DNA of 64,000 nucleotides from Prevotella sp. GTDB lineage: Bacteria > Bacteroidota > Bacteroidia > Bacteroidales > Bacteroidaceae. The stretch is from contig JAFRQC010000017.1 of NCBI GenBank assembly GCA_017428805.1, forward strand, positions 1 through 64,000, in the 5' to 3' direction. Position 1 is the first letter of the stretch; each line of letters begins with the position of its first letter. Of this stretch, positions 10,755-19,594 are shown one piece after another. Under the pieces are notes generated by a model. The model saw nothing but the letters and a program-made list of their open reading frames with translations, was not told the origin of the DNA and ran no database searches. A program made the translations under genes and the position numbers.

Positions 10755-11336
10755 TTAGTTGTCGTTATTTAAAAACTCCGTGATAATCGCCAGAGCATCA
10801 GCCTCAGCATATTCCAAGATGTCATTGACCACCACCTTGTCGAACTTATCGGCATAGGTCAGTTCGAACTCTGCACGAGCGATGCGCTGGTCGATGACCT
10901 CTGGGGCATCAGTACCACGGCCCTCTAATCTGCGACGGAGTTCGTTGATGGATGGCGGCTGGATGAAAAGACTCAAAGCCTCATCGCCATAGAACTGCTT
11001 GATGTTCACGCCACCCTTCACGTCGACATCGAACACCACATTCTGCCCTGCCTCCAGTTGTCGCTCCACCTGAGACTTCAAGGTGCCATAGAAACGGCCT
11101 TCATAGACCTCCTCATACTCCAAGAACTCACCGTTGTCGATGCGCTGACGGAACTCCTCGGGTGTCAGGAAGAAATACTCCACACCGTTCTGCTCCGTTC
11201 CTCTCGGAGCCCTCGACGTACAAGAGATCGAAAACGCCAGGTTCAACTCCGGATGCTCCTTCATCAGCCACGAGATGATCGTGCTTTTGCCCGTCCCTGA
11301 TGGTGCCGATACAATAATTAATTTACCTCTATTCAT
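10755..11336 (-). CDS. gmk: Guanylate kinase
   Basis: 193 residues, the usual length. The P-loop SAPSGTGKSTI is at the N-terminus, the GMP-binding region SCTSRAPRGTEQNGVEYFF follows, and VFDVDVKGGVNIKQ is the conserved Walker B-like segment. It phosphorylates GMP to GDP with ATP. It lies between yicC and nadD, and the yicC-gmk order is common in bacteria. Confidence 0.95.
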   Translation of the reverse strand: MNRGKLIIVSAPSGTGKSTIISWLMKEHPELNLAFSISCTSRAPRGTEQNGVEYFFLTPEEFRQRIDNGEFLEYEEVYEGRFYGTLKSQVERQLEAGQNVVFDVDVKGGVNIKQFYGDEALSLFIQPPSINELRRRLEGRGTDAPEVIDQRIARAEFELTYADKFDKVVVNDILEYAEADALAIITEFLNNDN

Positions 11337-11340
11337 ATCT

Positions 11341-11375
11341 ACTTACTCCTTCTCTCCTTACTCCTGACTCCTTTA
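11341..11375 (-). repeat. Degenerate heptamer array at the yicC/gmk junction
   Basis: Units such as TCCTTAC, TCCTGAC, TCCTTTA belong to the ACTCCTG family and fill the gap between yicC and gmk, overlapping the yicC stop codon at 11373. Confidence 0.55.
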
Positions 11376-12248
11376 AAGTGCATTGAGCACTTGTTCCTTA
11401 ATCTGTTCCAGTTCGTCCTTCATCTTGACGACGATGTTCTGCATCTCAGCCTGATTCGACTTCGAGCCCGTGGTGTTGATCTCACGGCCCATCTCCTGAG
11501 CAATGAAGCCCAGCTTCTTGCCCTGTCCGGCTGGCTCTGCCATCGTGTCGCGGAAATACTTCAGATGGTTCGTCAGGCGTTGCTTCTCCTCGCTGATGTC
11601 GAGCTTCTCGATGTAATAGATCAGCTCCTGCTCCAGACGGTTACGGTCGTACTCCACACCAGGGATCTGCTGCAGGCCGTCAATGATGCGGGCCTTGATC
11701 TTCTCCACACGGCTCTGTTCGTAGGGTTCGATGGAAGCCAGCAGACTGGCGATGTTGTCGATCTTCTCCGTAAACTTCTTCTGAAGGGCGGCACCCTCCT
11801 GCTTGCGGAAGTCCACGAGGCTGTCGAGGGCCTCCTTCACAGCTCCCTTCACGGTCAGCCACTCCTCCTCGTCCAGCTCCTCCATATCCGTCTTTGTCAG
11901 CACGTCTGGCATCCGCAGCAGCGTATAGAAACTGTCTTCCGGCATAGGGATGCCCGTCTTTTCAGAGATGGCCTTGATCTGCTGGTAATAGTTCTCCACG
12001 AGGGCCGCATTGATGGGCGTCGGATCCACGGCCATATCCTTTTCTATCCACACACTCATGTCCACCTTTCCACGAATGAGGGCCTCAGCCACCATCTGGC
12101 GCATCTCCATCTCCTTCTCACGGTAGAGCGGTGCGATACGGGTGTTCAGGTCAAGCTGCTTTGAGTTAAGCGACTTCACCTCTACATGGATTTTCTTCTC
12201 TTTAAAGGCCACGACTGCCTTGCCGTAGCCTGTCATTGATTGTATCAT
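11373..12248 (-). CDS. YicC family endoribonuclease
   Basis: 291 residues, full length. It starts MIQSMTGYGKAV and ends with the DUF1732 region (GREINTTGSKSNQAEMQNIVV), both hallmarks of the YicC family, whose members act in RNA cleavage and stationary-phase survival. It is first in the yicC-gmk-nadD series and has a -7 box about 30 bases ahead. Confidence 0.92.
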   Translation of the reverse strand: MIQSMTGYGKAVVAFKEKKIHVEVKSLNSKQLDLNTRIAPLYREKEMEMRQMVAEALIRGKVDMSVWIEKDMAVDPTPINAALVENYYQQIKAISEKTGIPMPEDSFYTLLRMPDVLTKTDMEELDEEEWLTVKGAVKEALDSLVDFRKQEGAALQKKFTEKIDNIASLLASIEPYEQSRVEKIKARIIDGLQQIPGVEYDRNRLEQELIYYIEKLDISEEKQRLTNHLKYFRDTMAEPAGQGKKLGFIAQEMGREINTTGSKSNQAEMQNIVVKMKDELEQIKEQVLNAL

Positions 12249-12276
12249 GATGTACCTATTTTATAATTATCAGCCG

Positions 12277-12284
12277 CAAAATTA
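12277..12284 (-). promoter_or_regulatory. -7 promoter box for the yicC operon
   Basis: Reads TAATTTTG on the minus strand, 29 bases before the yicC ATG. Confidence 0.65.
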
Positions 12285-12358
12285 CAAAAAAATTATGAAT
12301 TTTGCATGATACCCTCGTTTTTTTATTCACTTTGCTTGCAAAGATTTGCGATTATTTG

Positions 12359-12366
12359 TAACTTTG
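12359..12366 (+). promoter_or_regulatory. -7 promoter box for the GT8 gene; decides its start
   Basis: TAACTTTG. An in-frame ATG at 12346 lies upstream of this box, so translation should begin at 12382. Confidence 0.7.
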
Positions 12367-12381
12367 CAAACAAAAAGCATT

Positions 12382-13275
12382 ATGAACTTCGCTCTTAGCT
12401 TAAATGACAAATATGTCATGCCGTGTCTGGCATTATCCACTTCTATCTTCGAAAACAACCGGAAGAACGACTGTCGCATATACCTGCTTACCGACGGACT
12501 GAAAGAAGAAAATATCAGCAAGTTTGACCGTCTGGCCAACATTTATAAGCAGCAGATCATCATCAAAAAGGTTCCAAAGGAACTGTACGACAACCTGCCT
12601 TTCATCAAGCGCTATACGTTTGCCACTTATAACCGCTTTATGATTGCTGACCTGATTGAAGACTCAAAGGTCATCTACCTTGACGGTGATATCATCGTCC
12701 GCCATGATCTCTCCGATCTGTGGAACACGCCTATTGACGGTTATGCCAGCGGTGTGGTGGAAGATCAGCGGGGAGACGACGTCTTCATACACAATCTCAA
12801 CAAGATTGCCACGCCCTACTTCAATGCCGGCGTCCAGCTCATCAATCTCGACTACTGGCGGGAAAACAACATTGGCCAGAAAATGGCCGAATACATGAAA
12901 GAACATCCTGACGCCTGTCCATACGCTGACCAGGATCCTGCCAATAAGATCCTGAGCGGCAAGGTGAAATATCTTGATTTCAAATACAACTTCATGGAAG
13001 ACTGGTTCTATCCCACCGACCAGTGGCAGATACACTTCAGCAAGTGGGATCGCATCCTCGCCGACCGCGAAGATCCTTATATCGTACACTACTGTCGCGG
13101 ACTGAAACCCTGGTTCAAGGAATGTGTCCATCCCCTGAAGCATGAATTCATACACTATGCCACGATGCATGACTTCATCGGCTATAAGGAGCAGAAATAC
13201 TTCCCGTTCTCGTACAAAGTCGTATCCTATCTGATCTACCGCCTCCGCCAGATTCAGGACAGCTACGGAAAGTGA
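12382..13275 (+). CDS. Family 8 glycosyltransferase
   Basis: 297 residues. KVIYLDGDIIVRHDLSDLW supplies the DxD motif that binds metal and UDP-sugar, and TPYFNAGVQLINLDYWR is the second conserved GT8 block; a late HYCRGLKPW fits the H-x(2-3)-GxxKPW signature. GT8 enzymes such as LgtC and GspA transfer glucose or galactose in LPS or capsule synthesis, retaining anomeric configuration. It is alone on the plus strand, cytoplasmic, with no signal peptide. Start chosen from the promoter position. Confidence 0.88.
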   Translation: MNFALSLNDKYVMPCLALSTSIFENNRKNDCRIYLLTDGLKEENISKFDRLANIYKQQIIIKKVPKELYDNLPFIKRYTFATYNRFMIADLIEDSKVIYLDGDIIVRHDLSDLWNTPIDGYASGVVEDQRGDDVFIHNLNKIATPYFNAGVQLINLDYWRENNIGQKMAEYMKEHPDACPYADQDPANKILSGKVKYLDFKYNFMEDWFYPTDQWQIHFSKWDRILADREDPYIVHYCRGLKPWFKECVHPLKHEFIHYATMHDFIGYKEQKYFPFSYKVVSYLIYRLRQIQDSYGK

Positions 13276-13295
13276 AGCGACAGTAGCTTCACTTT
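13269..13295 (+). terminator. Terminator hairpin overlapping the GT8 stop codon
   Basis: AAAGTGAAGC/GCTTCACTTT, a perfect 10-bp stem with a seven-base loop; the TGA at 13273-13275 lies in the left arm. Confidence 0.65.
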
Positions 13296-13403
13296 CTGGA
13301 TTGCTTTCATATACACAACCTAATTATGTGAAATCACATATTATTACCTTTATGTGCTTGTACGTCAAATTATTCATTTATAAATATTTGTTGATTTTAC
13401 TAT

Positions 13404-13826
13404 ATAACGTCACTTGATAAACTAATATACTCTAATTCAATAAATTAGGTGGTGACGTTTACCTATTTATAACGTCACTCTAACGTCATAAATGATTAAA
13501 ACATGACATTATTCGCTTCAAAATTTAAGAAAAATTACTCTAAACTTCTGAAAACAAGTCAGTTTGTCAATCACACAAACGGCTTGGACTGTTAGTTTAT
13601 CTAATCTAAACCGATAGTTTTCCTAGTCTAAACTGACAGTTTAGGCTAGGTAAACTATGGCAAACTCCTATCCTTTATACCATTATAAAACCTCTAAATA
13701 GCATCGAAATGGTAAAGTAATTTCGATTTTTAAGCAAAAAGTGACGTTATAATGATGTTACAAAACACTAAACGTCACTACTTAAACTATTGATAATCAA
13801 TGAATTGGTTTTAATAGTGACGTTAT
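13404..13826. repeat. Iteron-like cluster of ATAACGTCAC motifs
   Basis: The exact 10-mer ATAACGTCAC is at 13404-13413 and 13469-13478, its complement at 13741-13750 and 13817-13826. Close variants are at 13452-13459, 13481-13489 and 13771-13778. The left copies mostly point one way and the right copies the other. Confidence 0.75.
13586..13673. repeat. 22-bp tandem repeats with palindromic core
   Basis: Units start at 13586, 13608, 13630 and 13652. The middle two contain AAACCGATAGTTT and AAACTGACAGTTT, and the third unit sits in a 29-bp near-perfect palindrome (13622-13650). The outer units are degenerate. Confidence 0.7.
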
Positions 13827-13906
13827 GATCAAAAATTTATCAATCCTTGTAATGAAATTCAGCATGCACATTTTCATCATATTCTTTGCTTGCTCACTCC
13901 AATAAA

Positions 13907-13938
13907 AATAACCCCGCTGCCGTTGCAGCGGGGTTATT
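13907..13938. terminator. Bidirectional intrinsic terminator
   Basis: Perfect 14-bp stem AATAACCCCGCTGC/GCAGCGGGGTTATT with a four-base loop, downstream of the leftward lipoprotein gene. Confidence 0.8.
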
Positions 13939-13989
13939 GTGAAATCTATGCCTTTTTAGGAACTCACGGGACTGAAGTGAACCCATGGG

Positions 13990-16662
13990 CTAGTATTGAA
14001 TCTTTCTAATCTGTGGTCTAAAACCACGAGTAGATGCTATTTGTTCAAGTGTGATGCTGACAGACATGGAGTTTTCCGAATTACTTATCATATTAACTTC
14101 ACGCGAACCACTATCATAACTACCTCCACCCCAGGAATCTAGTTCTACATATTTGTTAAATAACAAACCTGTTGCAACAGTGCTGTGGAAACCATAGGAA
14201 TTACTATTACCACCTTTTGATACAAATGCAATGTTAGAAGCAGAATAAGATGTGTTTTCTGTAAATTTATATCCATCATCTCCATTCCAATTATTACACA
14301 TCTTAACGTCAAGATTGTTTATCACACTATTCTCCCAGCCTCCTGCAATATTATGAATATCGAACGAAAATGAATACTCTTGTGTCTGCGTACCAGGATC
14401 ATGGGCCCGGGTCCTTGAGTCTACATATGTATAACTATGTTTATATTGACCTTCAACATGCAAAGAATTACCTCCATTTGTGTTTGTAACCTTAATTTCA
14501 CTATCTTCATCTACCCAATACAGTTTCATAGCATATTCCCTTGCACTCCAATAGCTTCTATCTTCCAAAGTTTCTGAATTGGCTGCAGGCTCATCAATAT
14601 GGCAGTTGGGAGTAATTACTAAATAAGTTACAGTAAAATTCCCTGGTACTACTTCTCCCGTCTGGGTGACAGGGATAGCCTTGAAGGCTGCCTGGTCGAG
14701 TGTTTCGACATGGTCGAGGTCGGTAGCATAGGCATAGACAGTACCTGAGCGCTCTATGCCTGTCTCGTTGGGAGAAGCTATAACAGTAAGGGTACCATCG
14801 CTGTTTGTGACAACCTTCAGCCAGTCATCGCTGCCCTCGTCGTTGAAACCACCACAATTCTTATATTTCTTATAATCGATTGTTACAGTCTGCTCACCAC
14901 CCTGGGCACCAAAGCTAAGGGATGTCGGGCTGACATCGATCGGCTCCAACTTTGTGGAGTAAGGATCCTGGGTGAAGCGGACTGTCTTGGTGATAGCAGG
15001 CTTCTCATCGTCTTTTTCCTTATAGCCTTCGAGGATGAGCGAACCACTGCGCTCCTTCTCTTCAAGATTGGCCTTATAGAGGATTCTCAGGTGCAGACCA
15101 CTGCCAGCACTGCCATTAACCTCCATTTGTGCACTCCACCATTCCTCCTTGTTAGGAACACGCAACTTCACGTATTTGCAGTTGGTGAGGACAACTGCCG
15201 TCTCTGAGCCAGCATCGTCTTCATGGGATATCGAAGAGGGATTCAGGTCGATATAAGGTGCCTGCTCGCTCTTGATGACCAGCGTGTTCGAACCTGCCAC
15301 AGCCGTCATCCGCTTGGTGAGTCGTTCACCATTCTTCTTGATGACTGTTACAAGCTTATTGCCAGGGGTGGTCGTAATGGTCACATGCCCATCATAGGTT
15401 GGCGTGGCCACATGAATCTTGCCCGTGGCCTCGTCTGTGACGATGATCATCTTGCCCTGTGAACTGAAATCGGTCTCAATATTGATGATGGCGACATCAT
15501 CTGCCTTGGCCTCTTCGGCAATCTTTTCTTTTGCTTCCGCAGAGCCATCACCTTTGTCTTCGCTGGTACACTGCTCAGCCACCCAGTCAAGAATCTCTTG
15601 TGATACCTGCTCAATAAGTTCCTTGCCTATACCATCGCCATCACCAAGAGCCTCACTTATAGCATTCTGTATATCATCCTTCAAGTTGTCAACGACATAC
15701 TTGTTGACACCTTCCCAGTCGGGCTTGCCTTCCAGGAATTTCTTCATCAGCTTCAGCTTGGTGATCTTTTTCTCAAGAGCATCGCCAAACTCCATGATTT
15801 TATCGCCATAGCCTCCTGCAATTTTGTCTATAGCCGTGAAATAGAGCTCACCTGCCGCCACAGCCACCTTGCTGCTGACACGATAGGCAGAATTCAGGTA
15901 TTCTGGCTTACCTGTAAAAGCAGCATAGGCATAGTCGCCGACGGCACTATTTACCTTGTCTGCCTCGAGAATACCCTTATCACGCCAGATGTGACTGATA
16001 TTGAGCATGTAGCTATTTAACTCACCATTGTTCAACTTGTTGAAGAATTCCTTGGCATCTTTCGCACCTATCTTCTTGGCATAGTCAGGCTCCTGTGAAC
16101 AATAGAAGTCATACAACTGCTGCTGGGCCGTTGCATTACCATAGACATTGTTTGTCGTGAGAATCTCTTGAACCTTCTCCTTTTCTTTTTCGGCCTCTGA
16201 CATTCCTGTAGTGAGGATAGACCAGATATTGCCTACCCAGCCACGTGTACCTGTAGGCTTCAGTATGGCTGTCTTGTCAAGATTCTCCAAGGCTGCTTTG
16301 TATTCATCCTGCTTCTCCAGCATGTCTGTAATGAGCTTGAAGGTCGGATCAAAATCCGTCTGAGGGCCCACGCCACAGAAGAGTTTATCACCCTCGCCAT
16401 TGTTACTGAGCATCAAGACAAACTCCTGACGCATGCGTTCCACCTTGACAGAGAGATCTACCAACAAATCCAGGTCACCATCCTTGACGTCATCGTCCTT
16501 CACCCACGTATCTATATCTGGTACTTCGATCATCTTGCCATTGTCAGCATCGATAATCTGTTCATCACTTCCAGACTTCTCACAAGACATGAAGCCAAAT
16601 ATCACGATGACAGAACTCATCAAGCATATCGCTTTCTTTTGAAGCCTTTTCATTATTTCCAT
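13990..16662 (-). CDS. Large BACON-domain lipoprotein of unknown function
   Basis: 890 residues with a lipoprotein signal ending FGFMSCEKS, so membrane-anchored and probably surface-exposed. Residues about 40-400 are helical and unlike anything I recognise. Then come an Ig-like region with NTLVIKSEQAP and two BACON-type segments: one around residues 475-570 and one around 575-670 (VSPTSLSFGAQGGEQTVTI ... SPNETGIERSGTVYAYA). The C-terminal 200 residues are beta-rich and unassigned. BACON domains occur in Bacteroidota surface proteins that bind carbohydrate or mucin, so a binding role is possible. It shares architecture with the next gene and may belong to the same regulated group. The second ATG (16653) is an alternative start. 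Confidence 0.75.
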   Translation of the reverse strand: MEIMKRLQKKAICLMSSVIVIFGFMSCEKSGSDEQIIDADNGKMIEVPDIDTWVKDDDVKDGDLDLLVDLSVKVERMRQEFVLMLSNNGEGDKLFCGVGPQTDFDPTFKLITDMLEKQDEYKAALENLDKTAILKPTGTRGWVGNIWSILTTGMSEAEKEKEKVQEILTTNNVYGNATAQQQLYDFYCSQEPDYAKKIGAKDAKEFFNKLNNGELNSYMLNISHIWRDKGILEADKVNSAVGDYAYAAFTGKPEYLNSAYRVSSKVAVAAGELYFTAIDKIAGGYGDKIMEFGDALEKKITKLKLMKKFLEGKPDWEGVNKYVVDNLKDDIQNAISEALGDGDGIGKELIEQVSQEILDWVAEQCTSEDKGDGSAEAKEKIAEEAKADDVAIINIETDFSSQGKMIIVTDEATGKIHVATPTYDGHVTITTTPGNKLVTVIKKNGERLTKRMTAVAGSNTLVIKSEQAPYIDLNPSSISHEDDAGSETAVVLTNCKYVKLRVPNKEEWWSAQMEVNGSAGSGLHLRILYKANLEEKERSGSLILEGYKEKDDEKPAITKTVRFTQDPYSTKLEPIDVSPTSLSFGAQGGEQTVTIDYKKYKNCGGFNDEGSDDWLKVVTNSDGTLTVIASPNETGIERSGTVYAYATDLDHVETLDQAAFKAIPVTQTGEVVPGNFTVTYLVITPNCHIDEPAANSETLEDRSYWSAREYAMKLYWVDEDSEIKVTNTNGGNSLHVEGQYKHSYTYVDSRTRAHDPGTQTQEYSFSFDIHNIAGGWENSVINNLDVKMCNNWNGDDGYKFTENTSYSASNIAFVSKGGNSNSYGFHSTVATGLLFNKYVELDSWGGGSYDSGSREVNMISNSENSMSVSITLEQIASTRGFRPQIRKIQY

Positions 16663-16738
16663 GTTGTTTCTATTTTTATTACACTTTTTTCTTCACACAG
16701 CCAAATATTATGGATATGGATCGTCTGTTTACGAACTC

Positions 16739-16782
16739 ACGGGACCTGTCTCCATGGGTTACGGGACTTGTCCCCGTGAGTC
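16739..16782. repeat. Two 22-bp repeats after the metalloprotease-like gene
   Basis: Units 16739-16760 and 16761-16782 both follow the pattern ACGGGACyTGTCyCCrTGrGT. The preceding AACTCACGGGAC (16734-16745) recurs at 13961-13972, likewise just past a leftward lipoprotein gene. ACTCACGGG and CCCGTGAGT can pair to form a large hairpin. Confidence 0.65.
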
Positions 16783-16800
16783 CGCAAGTTGTGAGTTGCA

Positions 16801-19482
16801 TCATTTCTTCTTAATGTACAAGCCAATGGAAATTGAACTTCCATCAGTTACCTCGCTCGTTTCAGTTTCTACAGTATGCTCAACATAATCTGAATAGTAA
16901 TCCTTTCTCCATTTGTCATAATGTATCGTTGACTTGGAATAATATGAAAGGTCATCCTTGGAGTAAGTCCAAAGGCCTCCAATGTATGAGGATTTTGGTG
17001 CTGGCGAAACCATTCTTGTTAGTTCGTGCCCACTATCTATGTGGAAATCATAATATTGGTACGGAATAACATCCTTCTCCAATTCAAACCTGAAGTGACT
17101 GATTCTTGCCTGATTGCTTTCATTGAGGCTCAGGTCGTCAATCTCGAAGGATATGGTAGAGTGCCACGTTTGAGTCAGATCCGTTCCCTCTTGATTGATA
17201 ACCACTTTAGCACCCTTACCGCTCGGGGTGATGGTCACGCCATCGTCGCCAAGCTTGAAACTCTTCTCCCACCTCCACACGACAGCATAGTACATGTTGA
17301 CGCTTCCACTCACAAGTTCATACTCCGATTCCTGCTGCTCTGGCTCTTTGTTAGCTGCCTGCGTCACCTTAATGGAATCTTTCAAATAGACCTTCTGTGC
17401 TTCTGTGGGTTTTTCCTCGTTACAAACGTAAACCCTGACGTAGCCTATGCGCTCCTTCCCTGTGGTATTCGGTTGTGCTGTAATCTCTATGGTTCCTCCC
17501 TTAACGTTTTTAGCTGATATCCACGACTTGTATTCATCGCTGATTTTATAACCAAACTTTGTAAATCCCTGGGCCGTCACTTTAACACTCTGCGTGTTGC
17601 CTTCAGCTGGAAAGGTCAGTTCGGTTGGACTGACGCTGGCATTAATTTGCTTATTCCTAATCTCAAAGGTAACGTGGGAGTCTTTTGTATTAGACGAATG
17701 ATTCACGGACACAATGTTCAGGTAATTCACTTTCCCATCTCCCAGCAAATTCTTAACATTCTCGCCAGCGATGACCATGGAGTCACCCTCCTCCAAAACC
17801 CCTCCAATTTGTTTCCGCTTTGTGCCTCTGGCAATCACATACGTCTTAAAGTCCGGGTTTAGTTGTTTGATCACAATTTCCTTTCCTTCAAAAGAATTCT
17901 CTCCTTTTTCGTTCTTATAACTAGTAAAGTTACAGGAGAGCAAATCACATCCATAAGTCAGACATGGCATCTTCCTTTCATACTTGCCGTCAGTATTTGT
18001 TAATACATTGGTAGAAGTTTCGCTGGTTGTTATGATTCCTTCATTAATTCCTGGTATTAAGTCTCCACATAGCATGGTTAAGAGGTATTCGTCGTATTTG
18101 TATCGAGAGAAAGAATCCCAAGCGTCATAATCTCGGAGCCATGATTCAAGAGGTTCGAACGTTTTGGTTGTATATGTCTTCCATTTCTTATAGAGTTTCA
18201 CAATCTCCATCTTGTCAATACCAAAAGTTCCCTTCATTTCTGAAATGGGGCTAGTCATATAATAGAGAAGTGACGACATTCCGTAGCCATGGGCTGCTGT
18301 CATCTTAACAAAAGTCTTGTTGTTTTCAGAATCCAGCTTCCAACACTCCCTATAGTTATACAGGCTTTTTCTGTAACTTGGGAGATATTGAGACACGAAA
18401 TTCCCATCCAGTTGTCCATCATTCACGAACTGCTCAATCCACACGGAACCTGCCTCACACAAGATGTTCTCCTCACCAGGGGAGAATGCTTTCTTAATTG
18501 GTGAACGCGGGTCATATTCGGACTGATAATAATGAAACAGTTCATGGATTGTCGTCCGCTTCAGCTGTGCTAAAAAAGCTTCTTCACCATCTTTATCATA
18601 AAGATCAGAAAACTTACACATATTGATCTTCACAACATTCCATTCGTCATAAAGTGTATGCTGCTCAAAGAATCCAAATGCATCCTTTCCAAATAAAAAG
18701 TCGTTAACAAAATGAATGGGAATCTTGCGCGAAGATCTTGTGGAGAAGCCGAGTGCTTGTATTTGCTTTAGGGCTTCAATAACGTATTGGTTAATCTTTG
18801 GTTTTAATCGATTATACAAAGACTTTTGTTTACTGGTTAGCAACCAACTGGGCTCATAATACCATTCAATATTACCCACCTGGCCTTCCATAATATAACG
18901 AGTGCCTGTTCTAGTTCCATTGACATCATCTCCCGAAGGATAATGAGCAAGTCCCATAGTCAGGTAGGTGTTGCCGTCATCCTCATCGTTTTTGGTTGCT
19001 GGCAACGTGAAATGGTATTTACTATTGCTATAGTCAGCATCGAAACTGACGTCTTGTTTCACTAATTCGTATGTGGATTTCTCTAATGCCTGTGCAACCG
19101 TCATAAAGCGGATATCATCGGCCTGCTCTGCCGACTTAATACTCACGGATAGTGGTTTGTCAAGTTTTGCTGGCGTTGTGAGTTGGTAGAATTTCGATAC
19201 TTCGTATTCTCCACATGTCTCACCCTTCTTAACCTCAGTTATCGCAATCTTTGTATCCTTGTTGAAGGTGCCACTTGGGAAGGTGATGGTGATGTCACCC
19301 TTTTCGATGGTACCACCTGTGGCGGGAACTACTTGCCAGTCACCCTCGGCAACAGGAGTCTGGGGTTGTGTGGGATTAGTTGAAGGATCTGAATCTGATC
19401 CGCTTTCAGAACACGAGATAGTGAATGTTGCCAACAGCACGGTTGTCAGCATCATCAATAGAAAGTTTGGTAGTCTTTTCAT
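16801..19482 (-). CDS. Lipoprotein with ZU5-like, HExxH and BACON domains; putative zinc metalloprotease
   Basis: 893 residues, lipoprotein signal ending TFTISCSES. Residues about 50-105 (PATGGTIEKGDITITFPSG ... TKIAITEV) resemble a ZU5 domain. The middle region contains TTIHELFHYYQSEYD, with HELFH at 313-317 fitting the HExxH zinc-protease motif; the third zinc ligand is not identified, although an Glu/His-containing helix (ENILCEAGSVWIEQF) follows. Residues about 615-700 (VSPTELTFPAEGNTQ ... TGKERIGYVRVYV) are a BACON domain, and the tail is beta-rich. A surface-anchored peptidase is the best reading. It has a promoter and lies directly beyond the membrane regulator gene, in the same orientation. 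Confidence 0.75.
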   Translation of the reverse strand: MKRLPNFLLMMLTTVLLATFTISCSESGSDSDPSTNPTQPQTPVAEGDWQVVPATGGTIEKGDITITFPSGTFNKDTKIAITEVKKGETCGEYEVSKFYQLTTPAKLDKPLSVSIKSAEQADDIRFMTVAQALEKSTYELVKQDVSFDADYSNSKYHFTLPATKNDEDDGNTYLTMGLAHYPSGDDVNGTRTGTRYIMEGQVGNIEWYYEPSWLLTSKQKSLYNRLKPKINQYVIEALKQIQALGFSTRSSRKIPIHFVNDFLFGKDAFGFFEQHTLYDEWNVVKINMCKFSDLYDKDGEEAFLAQLKRTTIHELFHYYQSEYDPRSPIKKAFSPGEENILCEAGSVWIEQFVNDGQLDGNFVSQYLPSYRKSLYNYRECWKLDSENNKTFVKMTAAHGYGMSSLLYYMTSPISEMKGTFGIDKMEIVKLYKKWKTYTTKTFEPLESWLRDYDAWDSFSRYKYDEYLLTMLCGDLIPGINEGIITTSETSTNVLTNTDGKYERKMPCLTYGCDLLSCNFTSYKNEKGENSFEGKEIVIKQLNPDFKTYVIARGTKRKQIGGVLEEGDSMVIAGENVKNLLGDGKVNYLNIVSVNHSSNTKDSHVTFEIRNKQINASVSPTELTFPAEGNTQSVKVTAQGFTKFGYKISDEYKSWISAKNVKGGTIEITAQPNTTGKERIGYVRVYVCNEEKPTEAQKVYLKDSIKVTQAANKEPEQQESEYELVSGSVNMYYAVVWRWEKSFKLGDDGVTITPSGKGAKVVINQEGTDLTQTWHSTISFEIDDLSLNESNQARISHFRFELEKDVIPYQYYDFHIDSGHELTRMVSPAPKSSYIGGLWTYSKDDLSYYSKSTIHYDKWRKDYYSDYVEHTVETETSEVTDGSSISIGLYIKKK

Positions 19483-19516
19483 ACTTTATTCTTTTGTTTG
19501 ATTGATTAAGATGGCT

Positions 19517-19524
19517 CAAAGGTA
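19517..19524 (-). promoter_or_regulatory. -7 promoter box for the metalloprotease-like lipoprotein gene
   Basis: Reads TACCTTTG on the minus strand, 35 bases before the ATG. Confidence 0.65.
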
Positions 19525-19560
19525 AGGAAAAGGACTGTAAAAAGACTCTTGATTTGCAAA

Positions 19561-19594
19561 AAACGACTAACAATTTGCAAATCGTTAGTCGTTT
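19561..19594 (-). terminator. Terminator overlapping the regulator gene stop
   Basis: AAACGACTAAC/GTTAGTCGTTT stem flanking AATTTGCAAAT; on the minus strand it is followed by a T run. The TAA at 19585-19587 lies in the stem. Confidence 0.7.

Larger units (their letters stand above)
13276..13989. other. A+T-rich intergenic region with two kinds of repeated motif
   Basis: About 700 bases without a credible gene, between convergent genes. It holds seven copies of an AACGTCA core (13404-13826), a set of 22-bp repeats (13586-13673), a bidirectional terminator (13907-13938) and a copy of the AACTCACGGGAC motif (13961-13972) also found after the next gene. Confidence 0.75.

Noticed and set aside
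11391..12164. 257-codon plus frame inside yicC
   Set aside because: Leu/His-rich shadow of the yicC coding strand.
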